64,000 bases of DNA. Origin: Alphaproteobacteria bacterium (GTDB lineage: Bacteria; Pseudomonadota; Alphaproteobacteria; Caulobacterales; Parvularculaceae). Position numbers and translations under genes: made by a program. The notes below the pieces were generated by a model. That model saw nothing but the letters and a program-made list of their open reading frames with translations, did not search any database and was not told where the DNA came from. Shown piece after piece: positions 1-8,619 of this stretch. The DNA lies in assembly GCA_016125455.1 (NCBI GenBank), contig WGLS01000001.1, forward strand, positions 186,001-250,000, in the 5' to 3' direction. The number at the start of each line of letters is the position of its first letter. Position 1 is the stretch's first letter.

Positions 1-1
1 G

Positions 2-865
2 TTTAACCACAGGCACGGCATTACTGTCCGTGTATTGCCGGATGACGTCATGGTCGGCGCATATCGCCGGCTGAACCGGCATTCGGGCGAATTGCTGCTG
101 TCGGAACGACTCGATCTCGCAAGCCGGAATTTTCATCTTGCCTTGCAGCTTTGCCTCATTGAGATGAGCGCAACCCTCGACAGGGCGGCGAATGACGGCC
201 GCTTCTCAGGCGACGCCGGACGACGCCTCGCAAGGGCGGCCCTTGCCAACTACGCGGCGGCTGCGACCCTGATGCCGTACGGACGATTTCACGCTGCCGC
301 GAAGGAGCTTCGCTACGATATCGAGGCCATTGCGCGTCGACTGGGCGTCAGTTTCGAACAGACCGCCCATCGCCTTGCGACCTTGAGGCGTCCGGGACAG
401 GAAGGCGTTCCGTTTTTCTTTATACGCATTGATCCTGCTGGAAATGTCTCCAAGAGGTACTCGGGAGATGTTTTCCCATTTGCGCGATATGGCGGTTCGT
501 GTCCAATCTGGAACGTACACGATGCGTTTCGCAACCCACGCAGGTTGCTAACACAAATCATTCAATTGCCTGAAGGCTCAACTTATTTCTCAATCGCTAG
601 AACCGTCCGGGCTGAGGCTGGCGGTTACGCAAAACAGCCTGCGGAGCGCGTTGTCGCGCTTGGCTGCCGGATCGAAGACGCAACCGACCTCATCTACGCG
701 GACGGTATCGACCTCAACGCCGCCGAACCGACGCCAATTGGCATCACCTGCAGGCTTTGCGAACGACCGGACTGCGCCGCGCGGGCACATCCGCCGCTCC
801 GCCGCCGTCTGGTTGTCGATGAATATCGCCGCCTTTCAACGCCATTCAGCTTTGAATTCAACTAA
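2..865 (+). CDS. XRE/ImmA-type short-chain fatty acyl metabolism regulator, 5' partial
   Basis: The frame is open at the left edge and begins FNHRHGITVRV, so the start and the N-terminal HTH lie outside the window. The visible 288 residues match the C-terminal part of the RamB/PrpC/ScfR regulators: an ImmA/IrrE-like segment (LLSERLDLASRNFHLALQL), then the DUF2083 sensory region with the Cys-rich CRLCERPDC and a closing STPFSFEF. Known members bind DNA through an N-terminal XRE domain and sense acyl-CoA or related metabolites to control propionate, acetate or glyoxylate genes. No glyoxylate-cycle or methylcitrate gene is adjacent here, so its target is unknown. The family call is firm; the effector is inference. 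Confidence 0.85.
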   Translation, partial: FNHRHGITVRVLPDDVMVGAYRRLNRHSGELLLSERLDLASRNFHLALQLCLIEMSATLDRAANDGRFSGDAGRRLARAALANYAAAATLMPYGRFHAAAKELRYDIEAIARRLGVSFEQTAHRLATLRRPGQEGVPFFFIRIDPAGNVSKRYSGDVFPFARYGGSCPIWNVHDAFRNPRRLLTQIIQLPEGSTYFSIARTVRAEAGGYAKQPAERVVALGCRIEDATDLIYADGIDLNAAEPTPIGITCRLCERPDCAARAHPPLRRRLVVDEYRRLSTPFSFEFN

Positions 866-989
866 TGGCGCCTACGATCTTCGCCTGTTCTTGTCGACGT
901 TAGGTCAGGTCACAGCTCGCTTGCGCCGGTGCGTCGTCGTCCCTATCGTCCCACCTTAAGCTCAACGCGTTCAACGACAGGCGGAACTA

Positions 990-2861
990 ATGTTTAATGT
1001 TCGGAATTTCCTCCCCAGAGCCGCCGCCGTGGCACTCGCGATTTTGCTCGGCGCATGTGGCGCAGGCCAGTCCGAGGCGCCGACAAAAGGATCTGACAAA
1101 CCAGAGGCCGCTAGCGCCGCGTCGGAGGCGTCGGAATCCGCCAGACTCTACGAATGGTTTGAAAAGCAATTCGAAGCCGAGGTCGCGCGCTCGCCTATGT
1201 ATCAGACCTATCTCGGTCGCAAAACCAATTACGACAAGTGGGATGACGAAACCGATGCATTCGCAGTTGAAAGTTATGAACTCGCAATGGCGAGTTACAG
1301 GGAAATGCTCGATAGCTTCGATGTCGAAGACCTAAGCAACGAGGCGGCGCTTTCCTATCGTCTTTATGCGTATGATGCTGAACGGTCGCGCGAGAACTTC
1401 CCGTTTCGAAATCACAATTATGTCTTCAGCCAGTTCCGCGGTCCCCATTCATCCGTTCCGGCATTTCTGATAAATCAGCATGCCGTGGAGACGCTGGAGG
1501 ATGCATCCGCATATGTCCGGCGCCTCGAAGGCGTCGACCTTTACTTGCGGCAGCACCAGGAGCGGGCCGAAGCCCAATTTTCCGCCGGCATTGTCCCGCC
1601 CAAATGGGCCTATCCCCAGATGATTGCAACATCGAGAAACATCATCACCGGAGCGCCGTTCGACGACGGACCACCTTCTACGCTACTCTCCGATTTCACA
1701 AAGAAAATTGACGCCTTGAGCATCCCGGAAGCGGAAAAGGATGATCTCAAATCTCGGGCCGAGGCGGCGCTGCTCTCGTACGTCAAACCTGCCTACGAGA
1801 GACTTATCGCGATGTTTGAGACGCAAGTTGAAGACGCATCAATTGAGGACGGCGCATGGAAGCTGCCGAATGGGGCCGAATACTACGAGACGCGTCTCCG
1901 ACTCATGACAACGACCGACCTGACGGCTGACGAAATACACGAACTAGGCCTCAGGGAGACAGCGCGCATCCATAATGAAATGAATGCAATCAAGGAAAAT
2001 GTCGGTTTCGATGGCTCCCTCCAAGACTTCTTTGCGTACATGCGCGAAGACCCCGATGGCAAGTTTACTTATCCTGATACAGACGAAGGTCGCGAAAAGT
2101 ACCTTTCCGAAGCCACCGCGCTGATAGACACGATGCGTGGTCGTCTTGACGAGCTGTTCCTGACCACTCCAAAAGCGGATATTGTCGTCAAGCGGGTCGA
2201 GCCGTTTCGGGAGAAATCTGCGGGCAAGGCGTTTTATCAGCGTCCGGCAGCCGATGGGTCGCGCCCGGGCATATACTACGCGAACCTGGCCGACATGGCG
2301 AACATGCCGACCTACCAGATGGAGGCCCTTGCGTACCACGAGGGAATTCCAGGCCATCACATGCAGATCGCAATTTCGCAGGAGCTGGCGGACATACCGA
2401 ACTTCAGGAAGTTCGGCCGATTTACCGCCTATTCCGAAGGTTGGGGTCTCTATTCCGAGTTCATTCCAAAAGAGATGGGGTTTTACGATGACCCCTATCG
2501 TGACTTTGGCCGGCTCGCTATGGAACTCTGGCGCGCTGGACGCCTGGTTGTCGACACCGGCATTCACTCGAAAAAGTGGTCGCGCGAGGATGCGATGGCG
2601 TGGCTGCAGCAGAATACGCCAAATCCGCTGGGCGACATTCGTCGCTCGACCGAAAGATACGTCGTCATGCCTGGCCAGGCGACAGCCTACAAGATTGGTA
2701 TGCTGAAGATTCTTGAGCTGCGCGACCGTGCCGAGAATGCACTGGGCGAGGACTTCGACGTCCGGGAGTTTCACGACGTTATTCTGGCAAGCGGCCCGCT
2801 TCCGCTTGCAATACTCGAAGAGAACGTCGATAGCTGGATAGCTGCAAAGAAAGGCGCTTGA
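990..2861 (+). CDS. DUF885 family lipoprotein, putative zinc peptidase (copy 1)
   Basis: A 623-residue protein with a signal peptide ending in a lipobox (LLGAC, Cys about 23), so probably tethered to an outer or periplasmic membrane face. The C-terminal half carries the DUF885 hallmark HEGIPGHH near residue 450, followed by SEGWGLYSE about 40 residues on; HE...H plus a downstream Glu resembles a metallopeptidase site, but catalysis by the family is inferred. The region after the lipobox is a low-complexity Ala/Ser/Glu linker. Two other DUF885 genes lie in this window (minus strand 11824-13614 and plus strand 57312-59249). The next gene is a glycosyltransferase, with no obvious functional link. 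Confidence 0.9.
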   Translation: MFNVRNFLPRAAAVALAILLGACGAGQSEAPTKGSDKPEAASAASEASESARLYEWFEKQFEAEVARSPMYQTYLGRKTNYDKWDDETDAFAVESYELAMASYREMLDSFDVEDLSNEAALSYRLYAYDAERSRENFPFRNHNYVFSQFRGPHSSVPAFLINQHAVETLEDASAYVRRLEGVDLYLRQHQERAEAQFSAGIVPPKWAYPQMIATSRNIITGAPFDDGPPSTLLSDFTKKIDALSIPEAEKDDLKSRAEAALLSYVKPAYERLIAMFETQVEDASIEDGAWKLPNGAEYYETRLRLMTTTDLTADEIHELGLRETARIHNEMNAIKENVGFDGSLQDFFAYMREDPDGKFTYPDTDEGREKYLSEATALIDTMRGRLDELFLTTPKADIVVKRVEPFREKSAGKAFYQRPAADGSRPGIYYANLADMANMPTYQMEALAYHEGIPGHHMQIAISQELADIPNFRKFGRFTAYSEGWGLYSEFIPKEMGFYDDPYRDFGRLAMELWRAGRLVVDTGIHSKKWSREDAMAWLQQNTPNPLGDIRRSTERYVVMPGQATAYKIGMLKILELRDRAENALGEDFDVREFHDVILASGPLPLAILEENVDSWIAAKKGA

Positions 2862-2893
2862 AGAAGGCTCAGTTCGACGCTCCCACCAGGAAC

Positions 2894-3682
2894 ATGACCA
2901 ACAAAGCGCCGCTTACGGCTTATTTTCGCACCAAGAATGAAGAGGCGTCGCTGCAGCGCGCTATCAACGGAGCAGCTCTGGTTGCGGACGAAATCATTGT
3001 TGTAGATTCAGGATCAACCGACGAGACAGTTGCGCTCGCGCGCGAGGCCGGCGCGCGCGTTATTGAACGGGAGTGGCTTGGCTCGGGCCGGCAAAAACGC
3101 CTGGCGGAGGAGGCGGCGCAGAACGATTGGCTGCTCGACCTTGATGCTGATGAGGTCATTACGCCCGAACTCGCCTCGGAGATACTCAGCTTGTTCGCGA
3201 CCGGCGCGCCCGATGCCGGCATTTTTCGCACGCCGATGGCATATGTTCCGCCAATAGGCAAGCCATGGCTGGGGTTTGGCGGCGTCACGAGACACAAGCT
3301 CTATGACCGACGCGTCGTACGGCAACCTGATCATCAAGCGTGGGATCAATTTGATATTCCGCCCGGCGCGACCTTAGGCCGTCTTCAGCATCCGATCCTG
3401 CACTATGCATGGCGGGATACGGCTCATCTCGCCGACAAGGTCAACCGAAATTCCACAACCCGCGCTCGGCTCTTGCCACCCAAATCTGAACCAGCATTGT
3501 CAATTCGCATCATGTTTGGCCTCCCGATTTACGTTGGCAAACGTTTCGTCATTGATGGCCTTTTTCGCGCGGGCGTGGACGGATTTGCGTTTGCAATGAT
3601 ATCCGGATACGGACGATGGTTGAGAGACGTGAAAATGCGAGAGCGACTGCTGCGTGAGCGCCAGCCACAGGCCGATGCATGA
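2894..3682 (+). CDS. Family 2 glycosyltransferase (LPS core/WaaE-like)
   Basis: Predicted 262-residue GT-A glycosyltransferase. Visible motifs are an N-terminal nucleotide-binding strand, VVDSGSTDET for the first Asp cluster, and DLDADEV as the DXD metal/nucleotide-sugar motif. The GSGRQKR and FGGVTRHKLYDRR segments are characteristic of the WaaE/KdtX-like transferases that add a sugar to the LPS inner core. I chose ATG 2894, which gives the usual short N-terminus; a TTG at 2858 overlapping the previous stop would add 12 residues. The end overlaps the FkbM methyltransferase start by ATGA, so the two are translationally coupled. The exact sugar and acceptor are not known. Confidence 0.88.
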   Translation: MTNKAPLTAYFRTKNEEASLQRAINGAALVADEIIVVDSGSTDETVALAREAGARVIEREWLGSGRQKRLAEEAAQNDWLLDLDADEVITPELASEILSLFATGAPDAGIFRTPMAYVPPIGKPWLGFGGVTRHKLYDRRVVRQPDHQAWDQFDIPPGATLGRLQHPILHYAWRDTAHLADKVNRNSTTRARLLPPKSEPALSIRIMFGLPIYVGKRFVIDGLFRAGVDGFAFAMISGYGRWLRDVKMRERLLRERQPQADA

Positions 3683-4539
3683 ATGACGCCATAGAGCCCG
3701 CATTTGGCGCCCTGGCCCCAACAGCCGCACAGGAAGCATACCGAAAAATTGCCCATCATCTGCCAAGGAACTATTGGGGCCGAAAGTTCGCTTCTGTGTT
3801 GCTTTGGCTTTCCGGCGCTCGCGAGCGGCGAGGATTTGACGTAGAGATCTTCGGCGGCCTCAAGGCAAGGCTTCACCCCGCTGACAATATTTGTGAAAAG
3901 CGCATCTACCTAACGCCTCACCATTGGGATCCTGAAGAGCGACGTCTTCTTTCAGAAGCAATTAGGGGGCACAAAGGAGGGACCTACTACTTTGTCGATG
4001 TCGGCGCGAATGTAGGGCTCTATTTTTTGGCGGCGGTCGCCGCGGGCCGAGCAGCGGGCGTTTTGGTCCGCGGCATTTGCATCGAACCCGACGAAGAGGT
4101 CCGCGCTCGGCTCGAAACGAACTTGAAGGTTAACAGCCTCAAAGATGAGGTTTCCGTCGCAGCAGTTGCCGTTGGCGAGACGTGCGGCATCGCTTCATTT
4201 GACGTAAATTCAAGGAGCCGTGGCCAAAGCCGACTTCTGTCAGATGGCGATCAGGATGTTCAGGTATTTCCACTACTAGATGTGGTCAACGAGGCGGGCC
4301 TCAAGCGGATCGATGCAATGAAAGTAGACATCGAGGGGCATGAATTGCCGGCCCTTCGATCATTTTTCGGGAATGCGCCCGACTTTCTCAGGCCCCAGTT
4401 CCTGTTCGTCGAGGTATCGCATGACCCGACCCTGGCCAACTTCCTTCAATCGGTCGGCTATGAAGCAATATACGCCAACTCGTTGAACGCTGTCTTCGTT
4501 GACGCACGGCGTGGCGCCATTGCTAACCAAAAGGATTGA
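3679..4539 (+). CDS. FkbM family methyltransferase
   Basis: A 286-residue SAM-dependent methyltransferase. The SAM-binding motif I is FVDVGANVGLY (about residues 111-121), an acidic motif II follows (CIEPDEEV), and the FkbM-specific MKVDIEGHE lies near residue 215. Family members O-methylate sugars or small molecules, often in LPS, capsule or glycan clusters. The ATGA overlap with the upstream glycosyltransferase suggests it modifies the glycan made by that enzyme; this is inference. The 3' end overlaps the convergent oxygenase gene on the other strand by 17 bases. Confidence 0.88.
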   Translation: MNDAIEPAFGALAPTAAQEAYRKIAHHLPRNYWGRKFASVLLWLSGARERRGFDVEIFGGLKARLHPADNICEKRIYLTPHHWDPEERRLLSEAIRGHKGGTYYFVDVGANVGLYFLAAVAAGRAAGVLVRGICIEPDEEVRARLETNLKVNSLKDEVSVAAVAVGETCGIASFDVNSRSRGQSRLLSDGDQDVQVFPLLDVVNEAGLKRIDAMKVDIEGHELPALRSFFGNAPDFLRPQFLFVEVSHDPTLANFLQSVGYEAIYANSLNAVFVDARRGAIANQKD

Positions 4540-5143
4540 TCCGCTTCAGGATTATCTGCAAGCCGCCTCGGTTTTCCTTGCGGGCAAGATCTTCGCTAGA
4601 TGTGAGGAATGTCGTCTGGACGACGTATCGTTCACCCTCGAATGGCGGGTGCCCATGCCAGCTCGACTCGGAACGAGCGAACGCAAATACATTGCCGGCG
4701 ACCGGCGCTACTTCATGCGCAAAGTCATCCATGTCGTCGGGTCCGTTCAGAGCCCGGATCGCGCCTCCCGCGTCAGCCGGCCAATCCGCGTTCAGGTAGA
4801 TCAGCATCGTGCAAATCTTCGACGCAGAGTCGTTGTGTATTCTACCGTCGCCTAATTTCGACAATCGCCTTACTGTTATCATTCGGGGCTTGCCAAGAAG
4901 GTCAAGATCAAGGCGGTCCGACAGGATCGTTGCTAGCCGTTGAGATTGCAGATCGAAGATTAGTTCAGCAAACGCGCCACGCGAGGCAAGGCGCGTAAGT
5001 GGCAAATAGCCCGACCGCTCAATCTTTGGATAGTCTCGCCGGACATTCGCCGCATCGTCCTGAGTTACTACGCCTGCCGCCTCCATGAAGGTGAAAGGGG
5101 TCTTGTAGGTCCGGGCGTTGGCGAGGAGGTCAAAATTCAGCAT
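4523..5143 (-). CDS. 2-oxoglutarate/Fe(II)-dependent oxygenase
   Basis: A 206-residue protein of the prolyl-hydroxylase-like 2OG-Fe(II) oxygenase group. The iron triad is visible: H-x-D in RIHNDSASK and a distal His in SWHGHPPF, followed by an Arg (GERYVVQTTF) that would bind 2-oxoglutarate. The LIYLNADW segment is typical of the double-stranded beta-helix core. I chose ATG 5143 because GAGAAAG lies nine bases upstream; ATG 5152 directly abuts that motif. The start overlaps the PPK2 gene, so it is probably the last gene of the 7743-4523 operon. Substrate unknown; protein hydroxylation is one family option. Confidence 0.82.
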   Translation of the reverse strand: MLNFDLLANARTYKTPFTFMEAAGVVTQDDAANVRRDYPKIERSGYLPLTRLASRGAFAELIFDLQSQRLATILSDRLDLDLLGKPRMITVRRLSKLGDGRIHNDSASKICTMLIYLNADWPADAGGAIRALNGPDDMDDFAHEVAPVAGNVFAFARSESSWHGHPPFEGERYVVQTTFLTSSEDLARKENRGGLQIILKRINPFG

Positions 5144-5927
5144 CCGCACCATCTTTCTCGATGCGGCGTACCGCCAGCTTCCTTGTCTCCTTGTAGCCGA
5201 CAGCGCTCGCGGTCTGCCGCGGCGGCAGTTCAATCGGCATGAACGCGGCTTCATTGTACTCGTACGGGATGTTCTTCAGGAGCGACCGGATGCACGCCAG
5301 ACGCGCCTCTTCCTTGTCGTCAGCGTCGACCATGCGCCATGGAGCGTATTCCGTATGGGTGCGTTCAAACATTCGGTCCCGGGCGATCGTAAAATCCGCC
5401 CAGCGGCGGCGACCTTCCAGATCAATCGGCGACAGCTTCCATCGCTTTCGTGGATCGCTCGCTCGATCGAGGAATCGCTCTTCCTGTCGTTTAGCTGAGA
5501 CATTCAGCCAATACTTAAGAAGAATGAGTCCTGAGTCCGCGAGCATTTTTTCAAAAACCGGCGCCTCATCAAGGAAGCGATCGCATTCGTCATCGGAGCA
5601 AAACCCCATGACCGGCTCCACGACAGCCCGATTGTACCATGAGCGGTCGAAGAGAACGATTTCACCCGCTGCGGGCAACTGCGCCACATACCGCTGGAAG
5701 TACCACTCACCGCGCTCACGGTCAGAAGGCTTTGGCAGGGCGACCACGCGCCAGACCCGTGGATTCATCCGTCTCATGATTGTCTTGATGACGCCGCCCT
5801 TGCCGGCGGCGTCGCGGCCTTCAAAAATGACCGCAATTTTCATCCGTTTTCGGATGACCGTTTCCTGAAGCTTTGCAAGCTCAAACTCCAGATCTTCGAG
5901 TTGTTCTTCGAATTCGCGCTTCTTCAT
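5130..5927 (-). CDS. ppk2: Polyphosphate kinase 2 family protein
   Basis: A 265-residue PPK2, the usual length for a one-domain enzyme. The Walker A is GRDAAGKGG (residues 37-45) and the lid/Walker B region includes DRSWYNR (94-100). PPK2 enzymes transfer phosphate between polyphosphate and nucleoside di- or monophosphates, often making GTP or ATP from polyP. A short N-terminal helix, rich in Glu/Lys, precedes the kinase core. Its start shares ATGA with the end of the Hsp33 gene, and its end overlaps the oxygenase start. The substrate class (NMP or NDP) cannot be read from the motifs alone. Confidence 0.93.
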   Translation of the reverse strand: MKKREFEEQLEDLEFELAKLQETVIRKRMKIAVIFEGRDAAGKGGVIKTIMRRMNPRVWRVVALPKPSDRERGEWYFQRYVAQLPAAGEIVLFDRSWYNRAVVEPVMGFCSDDECDRFLDEAPVFEKMLADSGLILLKYWLNVSAKRQEERFLDRASDPRKRWKLSPIDLEGRRRWADFTIARDRMFERTHTEYAPWRMVDADDKEEARLACIRSLLKNIPYEYNEAAFMPIELPPRQTASAVGYKETRKLAVRRIEKDGADAEF

Positions 5928-6883
5928 TGGCCGATCTCCCGCCCATCGGCATCAAATCTATACGGCGTACGACAAAACTCGCATACAACCGAAATCGAAC
6001 CGTCCGCCTCTGTCATTTCCTGCAATTCCGAACGGCTATACCGTTTGAGCACAGCTTCAATCTTGCCGGCGTTGCAAGAGCAACTGGCCTTGATGGGCTT
6101 TGGATCAAAAACGCGAACGCCGTCTTCATGAAATAGGCGGAAAAGAAGATCGTTTACGGACAAATCTGGATCGATAAGCTCGTCCGACTGCGTCGATCTT
6201 ACGAACGCCTCCGCACGCGCCCAAATCTCGCGTTCAGCGTCGGATTGAAGCGTGGCAATGCCCCGATCTCTCACGCCGCCTTCGGAGGGGACGAATTGCG
6301 CGATGATCCCCCCGGCGCGCCAGACATCCGCCGCGCCTCGGCGGGAGAGTCGCCCGACAGCAAAGCGCGCAACCGTTGGGATCTGCTCTGATTGTCGGAA
6401 ATAGAATTCAGCGGCGGTCGCGAGATCGGCGCCTTCAAGTTGCGTTACGCCTTGGTAGCGCTCCATGTCGGTGCCCTGATCGACCGTTAGCATCATTCGC
6501 CCTTCGCCGATCAGCTCCGAAAGCCCGCGTCGCACGCCGATTTCGTCGCCACCCACGCCGGCCGTCGCCCTTAGCGCCCCATCCGCCGTCAGATCGGCAA
6601 GCACCATTCGTGCCGGACCGTCTCCATTTATCTGGAGGATCAGTTTGCCGTCGAACTTGAGGGAAGACCCCATGGCCGCGACGAAAACTGCGGCTTCGCC
6701 GACAAGTTCCGAGACGCCGTCCGGGAACGCGTGCGCCGAAAGAATTCGGTCAATCGCGCCAGCCAAACGAACGACGCGACCCCTTACTGCCGTGTCGGCC
6801 ACCTGAAACGGCGTGGCGAGGTCTTCCAGTGAATCCGTGCTTCCCACAGCGAGGTCGTTCGATCTTAATTCTTCAGCCGCCAT
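5924..6883 (-). CDS. hslO: Hsp33 family redox-regulated chaperone
   Basis: A 319-residue Hsp33 using ATG 6883; a TTG at 6907 would add eight residues. The C-terminal zinc redox switch is intact: C-S-C at about 268-270 and C-E-F-C at about 301-304, the CxC...CxxC pattern. In known Hsp33 proteins oxidation releases zinc, unfolds the linker and activates holdase function against bleach- or peroxide-damaged proteins. Its stop overlaps the PPK2 start by four bases, so levels of the two proteins are probably tied. Its start overlaps the end of the ABC permease gene. Cytoplasmic. Confidence 0.95.
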   Translation of the reverse strand: MAAEELRSNDLAVGSTDSLEDLATPFQVADTAVRGRVVRLAGAIDRILSAHAFPDGVSELVGEAAVFVAAMGSSLKFDGKLILQINGDGPARMVLADLTADGALRATAGVGGDEIGVRRGLSELIGEGRMMLTVDQGTDMERYQGVTQLEGADLATAAEFYFRQSEQIPTVARFAVGRLSRRGAADVWRAGGIIAQFVPSEGGVRDRGIATLQSDAEREIWARAEAFVRSTQSDELIDPDLSVNDLLFRLFHEDGVRVFDPKPIKASCSCNAGKIEAVLKRYSRSELQEMTEADGSISVVCEFCRTPYRFDADGREIGQ

Positions 6884-7743
6884 CCGGACTTGAACAACCG
6901 GTAGCAAATGAATGCGAGCGCCGCGTTCACGGCAAATGTCACAGTAAATCCAACCAAGAGGGAAGTTTCGGCAACGCCAATGAACCCAAATCTAAACCCA
7001 TCAATAAGGTAGAAGACGGGGTTCAGCCTGCTGAAGGCCACAAAACCGTCAGGCAGGCTGGAAATTGCATAAAATGTGCCTGACAGGAATGTTAGCGGCG
7101 TAATGACAAAATTCGTCATCGCGGCGAGCTGATCGAATTTCTCCGCCCAGATGCCGCCGATGACGCCAAGCATGGAAAACATCAAAGCCGCCGCCAGTCC
7201 AAAATACGCGACTGCCCAAAGATCAATCAGATGCATTGGCGTTTCGGCCATTTCCATGAACCCAGCGCTAGTGATGGCCGTCACGACGCCAACGAGCAGT
7301 CCGCGCGTCGCGGCCCCAAACACGAAAGCAATGGTCAGCTCGGAAGGCGACAAAGGCGGCGTCAGAACATCCACAATTGAGCCCTGAACCTTGCCGATGA
7401 TGAGCGACGACGAAGAGTTCGCAAATGCATTGGTCAAGATCGCCATCATGATGAGGCCAGGCGCAAGGAACTCAATGTACGGAACCCCGTTTACCGGCGG
7501 CCTGTCGGCGCCGAACGCCTGCATGAACACGAACAGGAACAGCAAGGTCGAGATGACCGGCGCGATGATGGTCTGGAACGCTACTTTCAAGAAGCGCCGG
7601 ACTTCTTTCTGGTAAAGAGTCCAGAGCCCCAGCCAATTGACCGCACCGAAGCGCCGCTCGCCGAAAGCTGGGGCGGCATGCCTTCCAGGGATAGCGCCCG
7701 TCAACCGGGTCTCCGTCGGCTGCCCGGCAATCGCCTGTTCCAT
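6865..7743 (-). CDS. ABC-2 type transporter permease
   Basis: A 292-residue integral membrane protein with about six hydrophobic segments and the ABC-2 signature region (PGLIMMAILTNAF and SLIIGKVQGSIVDVL). It resembles the YadH-type permeases. After a polar N-terminus of about 45 residues, the QKEVRRFLKVAFQT amphipathic stretch precedes the first membrane helix, as is usual. No ATPase partner gene is next to it, so the matching ATP-binding subunit must lie elsewhere or just outside this operon. It is the first gene of a tight minus-strand run with hslO, ppk2 and the oxygenase. Cargo unknown. Confidence 0.9.
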   Translation of the reverse strand: MEQAIAGQPTETRLTGAIPGRHAAPAFGERRFGAVNWLGLWTLYQKEVRRFLKVAFQTIIAPVISTLLFLFVFMQAFGADRPPVNGVPYIEFLAPGLIMMAILTNAFANSSSSLIIGKVQGSIVDVLTPPLSPSELTIAFVFGAATRGLLVGVVTAITSAGFMEMAETPMHLIDLWAVAYFGLAAALMFSMLGVIGGIWAEKFDQLAAMTNFVITPLTFLSGTFYAISSLPDGFVAFSRLNPVFYLIDGFRFGFIGVAETSLLVGFTVTFAVNAALAFICYRLFKSGWRLKN

Positions 7744-8061
7744 GCCAGTTTCCTCGTACCCTGACGGCCGCGTTGGGTGTGGGGAGCGACAATGCCGAGG
7801 TCAAGCCGATATCGAACATTCCTGCTCGTCCGCGATCTCCCTCACGAAAGCTTGACGCGCCGCATCGGATCAAGATGTAGTGTGCAAAACTAGGGCAACC
7901 GAATCTTCGGCATGTATCTTGAATTTCGTCGTTAACCAGATACCATATTTTGAGTGCCCGCTCGGCAATTGCCAATTGCGCACTAGATATTGATCGAAAG
8001 CAAGATTCAAACGCGGCGTCACGAGAAGCGATGAGCCGCGAAAACTGACGAGGAGGGCGTC
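7744..8061. other. Divergent intergenic region between ABC permease and gcrA
   Basis: No gene seen in these 318 bases. It holds the promoters of both flanking genes. Visible signs relevant to cell-cycle control are a CtrA-like half site TTAACCA at 7932-7938 and a GATTC (GANTC methylation) site at 8004-8008. A 10-base palindrome GGCAATTGCC lies at 7964-7973. None is proven functional. Confidence 0.4.
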
Positions 8062-8562
8062 ATGGCTTGGACAGACGAACGCGTCGAATTATTGAAGCGC
8101 TACTGGTCGGAAGGCCTTTCCGCGAGTCAGATCGCCGGGAAGATGGGAGGCGTAACGCGAAACGCGGTTATCGGGAAGGTGCACAGACTTGGCCTTTCGG
8201 GGCGCGCCACTCCCGCCCAACCCAAGCGCGGCTGCGACATCGGCGCAGCGCCTGCTGTCGTCAACGAACCCGCCGCGCCTCGCACCTTTGACCTTGAAGC
8301 GGCCGAAGCGGACTTTATTGCGCCGACATCGATTGATGACGGCGACTTCATGACCGTGGCGACCATGAAGCGAAACAGTTGCAAGTGGCCGGTCGGCGAT
8401 CCTGCCTCTGACGATTTTCATTTTTGCGGCGATAGCACCGGGCCTGGCAAGCCATATTGCGCATACCACGCAAGCCTTGCTTTCCAGCCATCGCAACGAA
8501 GAGTTGAGCAAGCATCCACAACGACAGCTCGCGTCCCTGGCCATCGACGCATCGCTGGTTAG
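8062..8562 (+). CDS. gcrA: GcrA cell cycle regulator
   Basis: A 166-residue GcrA. The N-terminus MAWTDERVELLKRYW and the following ASQIAGKMG...TRNAVIGKVHRLGL form the HTH that recognises methylated GANTC in Caulobacter. The middle is a variable Pro/Ala linker, and the C-terminal CKWPVGDP...FCG...YCAYH segment contacts sigma-70 in known GcrA. GcrA co-activates sigma-70 genes after replication. A strong GAGGAGG Shine-Dalgarno sits eight bases upstream. Its presence limits the organism to alphaproteobacteria with the CtrA-GcrA circuit or relatives. Confidence 0.95.
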   Translation: MAWTDERVELLKRYWSEGLSASQIAGKMGGVTRNAVIGKVHRLGLSGRATPAQPKRGCDIGAAPAVVNEPAAPRTFDLEAAEADFIAPTSIDDGDFMTVATMKRNSCKWPVGDPASDDFHFCGDSTGPGKPYCAYHASLAFQPSQRRVEQASTTTARVPGHRRIAG

Positions 8563-8619
8563 ATGGGTCAAAGGCGCGGCAAGAATCCGGACAAATGTGT
8601 GGATCAGAATGTTCTGCTT

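Noticed and set aside
1944-2774. Minus-strand open frame of 276 residues opposite DUF885 copy 1
   Set aside because: Lies wholly antisense to a well-supported gene and shows no recognisable motif.
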